NCBI GenBank assembly: GCA_037127315.1
Contig: JBBBDQ010000913.1
Coordinates: 6,164,001 to 6,228,000 of the forward strand
Length of the DNA: 64,000 bases
Source of the DNA: Ascarosepion bandense
Taxonomy: Eukaryota > Mollusca > Cephalopoda > Sepiida > Sepiidae
Reading direction: 5' to 3'
Numbering within the stretch: the stretch's first letter is position 1; every line of letters starts with the position of its first letter. This document shows, piece after piece, positions 57,707-64,000 of the stretch. Position numbers and translations under genes: made by a program. The notes under the pieces are model-generated. The model saw only the letters and a list, made by a program, of their open reading frames with translations, was not told where the DNA came from and did no database searches.

Positions 57707-58096
57707 CCAAAATGTTTGTGTGTGTGTCTGTTTATCTGCCTGTATGTCTGTATTTTTTTTTTTTTTTTCAGCCCTTTTATTTTAGTTTTTGCTTCAGGTT
57801 TGGCTCTAAGTGGGTATAATTGTAGTTCTCAGCCATGATACCATTTACTCAGAGGACTTATTTAGCCTTCAAAATTCAGTTTACGACGAAAAAACTCTTA
57901 TTTGATATCGATACCAGGAAATCAAATTTTGACTTACATCCATTCATTTTTCTTTCAGTCTCTGGTTTCACTTTAACTGGAAACATCTATTGCTTTTTAC
58001 TCTTTCGTGCTAACGTCCAAAGAGCCTGAATTCCAGGACCATGAATTAGTTTTAAAGCTGTCATTACACCCGAGCAACGCCGGGTTATACTGCTAG
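57285..58096 (+). mobile_element. Helitron-like non-autonomous element
   Basis: The most complete copy, with (GT)n at 57326-57387 and (TA)n at 57653-57702, ending CCCGAGCAACGCCGGGTTAT, then ACTGCTAG. It lacks any Rep/helicase coding. Confidence 0.7.
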
Positions 58097-58144
58097 TGTC
58101 ACACTAAACGGCAGAATCATATAGTAACTACAGCTTTATTATTC

Positions 58145-58395
58145 AGTCAGGCAGTTACATTATACACGCTTGGGCGAACATCTTTCTCGGTCTGATTGAC
58201 TAGAAAGATTTTCCTGCAGTATGTTGAAATTTCTTTCTGCGGTAGACTGGTTGCCAACTAAGGATACAGAACCCAGTCTCTTCTGCTATTTAACCCATAT
58301 CTGGAGGAAGAATAGATGGATTTATGCCTTTTCCAAAGGTATTTGCGCGAAAGTAATTTCAACGAATTCAACTGGAATTCGAACTCGCCTTTCCG
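58145..58395 (-). mobile_element. SINE family A
   Basis: Reverse-strand copy from the tail (CAGTCAGGCAGTTA) to the B box (GAATTCGAACTCG). The head is replaced by an (ATAAT)-type repeat. Confidence 0.85.
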
Positions 58396-58413
58396 ATTTA
58401 TTATTATCATCAT

Positions 58414-58449
<36 letters not shown>

Positions 58450-58451
<2 letters not shown>

Positions 58452-58860
58452 TGTAACGGAAGTAAATACGTAGAGAAAACTCGGAATGGAGCTCCAAAGG
58501 TGGTTGGCTGTAAAGATGTATTAGATTATATTATTAAGTAGTAATTAGCGGGGGATCAGTTTATTACTTCGTTTGAATAGAAAACTGATCCCCCACTTTA
58601 TGCCCAGTAACAGCTTTAAGTATGTTTCCAACTATTACATTCAGTCAGTCAGTTAAGTGCCATACGTGATACACGCAGAAGATTATCCCGCAGTAGTTTG
58701 CCATTGCATTCTGCGGTAGACTGGTTGCCAGCTGAGGCTATAGAATCCAATCTGTCCTGTTATTTGACTCATAGCTAAAGGGATAAAAAAATGTATTAAA
58801 TTGTATCATTAAGTAGTAATTTTTGAAATCTCCTGCAGATAAGCCGGTCCCAAATGTGAT
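58450..58860. repeat. Dispersed repeat (family J), split by a SINE-bearing insertion
   Basis: GAAAACTCGGAATGGAGCTC near 58475 and TCCTGCAGATAAGCC near 58832 flank an insertion with a GGGGGATCAGTTT/AAACTGATCCCCC hairpin (58551-58596) and a SINE tail. Confidence 0.7.
58627..58785 (-). mobile_element. SINE family A, tail half
   Basis: Reverse-strand tail half (CAGTCAGTCAGTTAAGTGCC onward), truncated at the TGGGTTAAATAACAGG region. It sits between two roughly 32-bp direct repeats (58517-58549 and 58790-58822). Confidence 0.85.
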
Positions 58861-58916
58861 GCCCTGTATCACTTTGGATGTCCTGTATCACTTTGGATGT
58901 CCTGTATCATTTTGGA
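58861..58916. repeat. 18-bp tandem repeat, 3 units
   Basis: TGTATCACTTTGGATGTCC repeated with CAC/CAT variation. Confidence 0.85.
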
Positions 58917-59109
58917 TTTTGTCAGCACGACAGGGAGTGGAGGAGTGAGGTGTTGGACGAGCACGGCATCCATATACCGTCGCCCAGTACTACGCCCTGG
59001 AGAGTTTACTTCACTCTCATCTCTAAAGGGTTGAATTTTGACCAAACAGAACCCTACCTTCATCTCACTAGATAAACGGGTATCTACAATAACTTCTGCA
59101 ACAACTACT

Positions 59110-59460
59110 AATAATAGTTTTTTTTTTTTCATGCATGTAACCAGTAAGGTATTTACCCCGTCTCCTAACTGAGGCCTGACGTGACACAAGGTGGGGTTTA
59201 CTGTGGGGAACCCGTGCACGTAAGCCCTAGCCAGGTTCAAAAATTGCCCAGTCCCCGCAACCGTCGGTCCGGCTGGAATCGGTACGAATACCGATCCTCT
59301 CTCCACACTCTCATGCAATGAGCACCTGTTCCTTGGGACCGGACACCTGTCAGTATTTTGTTTTTCGCTAAGTAATCCGTAATATCATTATGTAACAGGT
59401 ATACTCTTATCCAATTAATTCTGATGATGGATATGCTGGGCTTCGTATGCCTGAACAGCA
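59110..59460. other. Unassigned GC-richer segment
   Basis: Less AT-rich than its surroundings (GTAACCAGTAAGGTATTTAC, CCCCGCAACCGTCGGTCCGG). A minus-strand open frame of 149 codons covers 58869-59318, with a Val-Leu-rich centre and no recognisable domain. It continues into the family J repeat, so it is more likely retroelement-derived than a host gene. Confidence 0.35.
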
Positions 59461-59464
59461 TACT

Positions 59465-59760
59465 ATCTCAATAATGTATATATATTAAAGGCAATTTGTG
59501 AGTGTGTGTGTGTGACTGTTCCCTATGCACGCCTACATTTTTTAAGCTACGCCATTCAAACTTTCTAGGGACACATATCTAAAGGGAAGCCAGGTCGACA
59601 CATACTTTTTGAGTTTAAGTTCAGCAATTTTCCCTTTCTCACTTTTTGGCCAATGGAGCCGATTGTTTACATTTGCGCCGTAAAACATCTAAGCTCTAAA
59701 ATGGTTGCTAAATTACATCACAGAAATCAAATCACACGTATCAAACGAAACTAAAATATT
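59465..59760 (+). mobile_element. Possible Helitron-like 5' segment
   Basis: TATATTAAAGGCAATTTGTG followed by GTGTGTGTGACTGTTCCC resembles the (TA)n-AAAGGCAAAATGTTTGTG junction in the other copies. No 3' end is found. The remainder to 59990 is AT-rich with no recognised feature. Confidence 0.35.
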
Positions 59761-60019
59761 TTTTATTAAAAAAAAACAAAAAAATGAGCCTTTATATTTA
59801 ATTTTTATTCCGACGTTTTAAAATTTCATTTGGTCAACAAAAAAATGTGAATATTTTCCCAGTAATTTTGAAACAAAAGAAATATTTTTTTTAAAAAGTG
59901 CTTTTTCAAACAAAAACAAAATATGTAAAAAAAAAAAAGTGCCAATGGTTAATTTAATTATTTAAGTCTTTTTTTTTTTCAGATTTAATATTTCATACTT
60001 CATATTTAATACTTCATAT

Positions 60020-60225
60020 TTCAGCAGACTGGTTGCCAACCAAGGCTACAAAAATCAATCTATCTTGCTATTCAACCCATAGATTGAGGAAGAATAGATG
60101 GATTCATACTTTTTCCAATTGTATTTGCGTGGAAGTGAATGCAACGAATTCAACTGGAACTTGAACTCGGCTTTCCGATTTCTCATTCCGAGACGATGTC
60201 CATTGCACCACAATGTACATCCGAA
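60020..60225 (-). mobile_element. SINE family A, head half
   Basis: Reverse-strand copy from the CAGACTGGTTGCCAACC segment to the A-box head (CCATTGCACCACAATGTACA). The tail is missing. Confidence 0.85.
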
Positions 60226-60334
60226 ATGATACAATAGAGGCGGTCAGAAACACCCTTAAAAATACCCTGTAAAGAAGTACACGTTTTAAAAAAAAGTTAA
60301 AAATCAAAAAGAAAATATAAATTAAAACTTTATC

Positions 60335-61060
60335 TGTTATAGACATCCTAAAGGACTACAAATAAACTACAAGAAAACCGAATGCATGGTCATCAGCAAA
60401 AAGAGCAGCCCAAAATGCCAAATACAGTTGGGGGGTACTAAAATCAAGCAGGTACAAAAATCTAAATACCTGGGAAGTGTTCTAACAGAAGACGGAAAGT
60501 GCAACACAGAGATCCGAAGGCAAATTGGCATGGCGAAGGATGCATTCTAGAAGCTGAGCAGAATATTAAGAGACAGGAAAATTTTTCTAGAAACAAAGAA
60601 GAGAGTATTGGATTGCTCTGTGTTGTCAGTTCTTCAATATGGCAGTGAATACTGGACAATATCATCAAAGATGAAGGAAAAACTTGAAACAACTTAAATG
60701 TGGTTCTGCAGAAGGATGCTGCGGATATATCATGGATTGAGCATGTGAGCAATGATGAGGTTTTGGAAAGGATGGAAAAGAAAAGAAAATACTGAGCATC
60801 AGAAAGAGACAGCTAAAGTTCCTGGGACATGCAATGAGGAAGGAGGGCTTGGAAAACCTGATACTAACAGGCCAGATAGAGGGAAAAAGAGACAGGGAAA
60901 GCAGCGGATAACATATTTGAAGGGCCTGAGCAGGTGGATGACGGAAAGGGGGTTGCGAGGTCTAACAGGAAACGGCGTGCTAAGAGCCACCAGGGACAGG
61001 GAGACGTGGAAAGCCATGATCGCCTACGTCTTGAAAGGACAACGCACAGAGAAGAAGAAG
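60335..61060 (+). mobile_element. LINE family A fragment
   Basis: The longest copy in the window: TECMVISKKSS-like, YLGSVLTEDGKCNTEIRR and on to the conserved 3' end, with stops and frameshifts near 60550, 60690 and 60790. It ends in GAAGAAGAAG, the usual 3' terminus of this family. Confidence 0.85.
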
Positions 61061-61309
61061 AAGAAGAAGAAGAAGAATGATATTTGCGCTTCACAAGACG
61101 AGAAGTACTTCTCCAGCAAGTTACAATAAAAAGGGCAAACAGAAAATACATTAGCCGTTTTTTTTTAAGTGCTCAAAAACAAATGTTGTAGTAACTAGCG
61201 ATACTAAACAGTTGTTGCAATCTGTGCCTAACCCTAAAAATCGGAAATAGGTATCATGGAAATGTGTACCAGATTACTGATCGAAAAGGATTAAAGACTC
61301 TGCCGGATT

Positions 61310-61885
61310 TGTGATATCGCCCCAAGCAAGTCATTTTATTGCCACTGTTTTGCAGGGGGTTACATAGGATGAAATTTATGAGAAAGAGTGACAGGTTATA
61401 GGGGGTGTCAGGAAGTGGGTAAGAGAAGGATGAGAATACTGATGAGAGTGGAGTGGACGAAGAAAAGAGCATGAGAAAGAGGGTGCAGGTTAGTGAGATA
61501 GGAGATGACTATTGACTTTACATTTAAATTCTTGGAGATTATAGCTGTCGGGAAAGCAAGTAAATGGAAAGGAATTCCATAGGCGGGAAGTGCGAGAAAA
61601 GAAGCTGATAGAGTAACATTTGCATTTACATTTTATTAGTTTTACAGTAAAAGGGTGGGACCCAGTTGCTAATCTTGTGGCTCGAGTAAATTTATATATA
61701 GGAGGTACCAGTGAGCTAAGTTCATCGGAGCATAAGCCGTAAAAAATTTTGTAGAAGAGACAAGGGAAGACACATTGCGCCGGTGAAAAAGTGACTGTAT
61801 CCGAGCTGCTAAGTCGGGATCTATCACATTAAAGATTCTCCGTTGGATTTTGTCAAGAACACCTAGGTGGATAAGCAGGAGCATA
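61310..61885 (-). mobile_element. LINE family B 3' fragment
   Basis: The minus strand encodes LDKIQRRIFNVIDPDLAARI and QSLFHRRNVSSL. The 3' tail is at 61310-61360 (GATATCGCCCCAAGCAAGTC on the plus strand). Several breaks. Confidence 0.8.
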
Positions 61886-61888
61886 TAT

Positions 61889-62001
61889 ATTTTTATTTTC
61901 GGTTTACGGTAATTACAGATATTTTCGGTTTACGGTAATTACAGATATTTTCGGTTTACGGTAATTACAGATATTTTTGGTTTACGGTAATTACAGATAT
62001 T
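61889..62001. repeat. 26-bp tandem repeat, about 4 units
   Basis: ATTTTCGGTTTACGGTAATT plus ACAGAT, immediately beyond LINE B. Confidence 0.9.
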
Positions 62002-62561
62002 TTCTTCTTGTTCCTTTCTCTGCGTTTCTTTAATTGTTTTGAATATGTTCGTTTTTTACTGCAAAAATAACATTTTGTAGCTCCAAAAGTATTTAAATTA
62101 AATTCGTAAATGTTTTAAAAATATATATTTCTTATATTAAACAGATAAACTGAAATGTTTAAATTTATGTATAATTATACTTCCTTTGTTAATTAACACG
62201 TATGTGACATCCTACCAATGCCTAAGATAAACAATGGACCAATCCTGTTTGATTACGAGGAAAATCTTTTCGTTTGTTTGACGGTATATTATCTCCTTAT
62301 AGGTCATTTAATGCCAAAATTCAATTTTCATGGGAACTTTGAAGTAATAAATTTATATTATTCTACTTTCACAATTGAGTACATGGTAGTCTATACTCAG
62401 CTTTTGTGCATATACACGTTTGTGTGGCCATGATTACTAAAGGTTGGGATATGTGTGTTTTATGTGGTAATTTTGTTGAGGATATATCTTGGAATACAGT
62501 ATGATTTCTTTAAGAAAATGTTGAATATTATATGAATTAATGTCATGAAAAAATTTTTTCA

Positions 62562-62600
62562 TGTTGGTTGGTTGGTTGGTTGGTTGGTTGGTTGGTTGGT
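62562..62600. repeat. (GGTT)n microsatellite
   Basis: About nine GGTT units. The surrounding 62002-62690 is AT-rich with no gene recognised. Confidence 0.9.
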
Positions 62601-62695
62601 TTTGTTTAGCAGCATATCAACCTCTATGGGTTATTTATTGTCAAAATCTAAATATTTTAAACACAATTTTATGCCTTCAACTTCAGTTAAATGTA

Positions 62696-63290
62696 TGCTT
62701 GGTCATTTTACCATAAATATGTACTGTTGGTCATTTTACTATAAATATGTGTGGTTGGTCATTTTACTATAAATATGTGTGGTTGGTCATTTTACCATAA
62801 ATATGTACTGTTGGTCATTTTACCATAAATATGTACTGTTGGTCATTTTACCATAAATATGTACTGTTGGTCATTTTACCATAAATATGTACTGTTGGTC
62901 ATTTTACTATAAATATGTATGGTTGGTCATTTTACCATAAATATGTACTGTTGGTCATTTTACTATAAATATGTATGGTTGGTCATTTTACTATAAATAT
63001 GTATTGTTGGTCATTTTTATTATAAATGTATATTGTTAGTCATTTTACTATAAACATGTATTGCTGGTCATTTTATTATAAATATGTATTTTGGTCATTT
63101 TATTATAAATATGTAGCGTTGGTCATTTTATTATAAATATGTATGGTTGGTCATTTTACTATAAATATGTATGGTTGGTCATTTTACCATAAATATGTAC
63201 TGTTGGTCATTTTACTATAAATATGTATTGTCGGTCATTTTACTATAAATATGCATTGTTGGTCATTTTACTATAAAAATGTACATCACT
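62696..63290. repeat. 28-bp minisatellite, about 21 units
   Basis: The unit is GGTCATTTTACCATAAATAT plus GTACTGTT. Variants alternate CCATAA/CTATAA and TACTG/TATGG/TATTG. Confidence 0.92.
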
Positions 63291-63675
63291 GGCCATAATT
63301 ATTAGTGCTTAAAAAAATTATGTATTTCATACTAGTTTTTAGTATTTATTGCCAAGTGAATAATTGTAAATGAAAATAGAATGGTTCTTTTGTTAATACT
63401 GCACAATAACATGCGCATGAATGAATTTATAAATATTTAATAATTACCTATATTGCAGTTTCATCAGTGAAAGAATGAAGAAAACTTAGGGTGATTCGGA
63501 CGAGTTCATCTTTTCTTCCTTGCCTTGTAAAATTTTGCAAAGTAATAACAAAAGTACCATTCTATTTTCATTTAGAATTATCCACTTGGCAATAAATACT
63601 AAAAAATAGTATGAAATACATCATTTCTTTTAAAAAAAACTGGGTTAGCCTAATATTTATGGCCGGTAGTGTATG
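63286..63675. mobile_element. Foldback MITE (family H)
   Basis: TACATCACTGGCCATAATTA and TTTATGGCCGGTAGTGTATG form the ends. The arms include ATTTATTGCCAAGTGAATAA and its complement. A TA sits at each end, suggesting Tc1/mariner-type mobility. Confidence 0.75.
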
Positions 63676-63708
63676 TTATACTTTTCTAGTGTCTTGTTTT
63701 TGTTTTAG

Positions 63709-63885
63709 GGTTAACTATTTACCCCTAGCTGGGACCCTAACAAATGCCACCACCCTGGATCAGGGTGAACCTTGGAACAACAGCAATTAAAATTTGCTCC
63801 ATGTTCCCCAAAACCTCCGATCTCCAAGATCAGAAGCCTTGCTGCCGGATCTAGTCTATCGTCATACCCAGGACTAATAGACAGA
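63709..63885 (-). repeat. Dispersed repeat (family I)
   Basis: AGGGTTAACTATTTACCCCT, GCTGGGACCCTAACAAATGC and CTATCGTCATACCCAGGACT. The most complete copy. 63886-64000 is unassigned. Confidence 0.65.
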
Positions 63886-64000
63886 AGAAAATATATATAA
63901 AAAGTACTTTTTGTTTTGAAAGAAAGAAAGAATCTCGTGTTTAGGGTCTGCTTCAATAAAATGGAAAAATCATGTTTATTTTGAATCTTCTCATTTGTAC

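Noticed and set aside
58869..59318. 149-codon minus-strand frame as a possible host gene
   Set aside because: No domain, and it overlaps the family J repeat and an 18-bp tandem repeat; probably retroelement debris.

Overview
This window is eukaryotic and strongly resembles the genome of a cephalopod mollusc, most likely an octopus. It is AT-rich, with very long (TA)n, (CA)n, (GATA)n and (CTTT)n tracts. It holds at least ten copies of one tRNA-derived SINE whose head and tail look like octopus SINEs, together with many decayed LINE, mariner, Helitron-like and foldback elements. Nothing bacterial or viral is seen. The species call is an inference from repeat content and the ion-channel gene, not from a database match.

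Only one host gene is visible. It lies on the minus strand and encodes a Shaw-type (Kv3/KCNC-like) voltage-gated potassium channel. Exon 1 (52868-53410) carries the start and the T1 tetramerization domain. After a 12.8-kb intron, exon 2 (39054-40040) carries S1 to S6 and the pore. Exon 2 has either a read-through stop or an internal donor whose phase fits a third exon at 37670-37822, giving two predicted C-termini. The selectivity filter reads TTLGYGK, with lysine where almost every Kv channel has aspartate.

The second coding unit is a complete-looking 5.48-kb P-element/THAP9-type DNA transposon (28595-34074). It has matching terminal inverted repeats, a 7-bp target duplication (ACTTAAC), an 871-codon open exon and a separate THAP-domain exon. 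That exon has one in-frame TAG at the THAP tryptophan codon. The transposon sits inside a SINE. It lies downstream of the third channel exon, so it is in a later intron or 3' of the channel gene.

Layout: 1-28.3 kb is repeats only (SINEs, LINE fragments, foldbacks, an LTR-like promoter segment, a hAT-type MITE, two inverted mariner relics, pyrimidine tracts, LINE-derived minisatellites). 28.3-34.1 kb is the SINE plus THAP9 transposon. 34.1-37.6 kb is a GAA/GAT array, a SINE with a 17-bp target duplication, a duplicated segment and a MITE. 37.6-53.5 kb is the channel gene, whose large intron is filled with LINEs, an LTR-like insertion, a Helitron-like element and near-perfect hairpins. 53.5-64 kb is Penelope-like relics, two more Helitron-like copies, a 5S-derived sequence, SINEs, a LINE, and 26-bp and 28-bp minisatellites.
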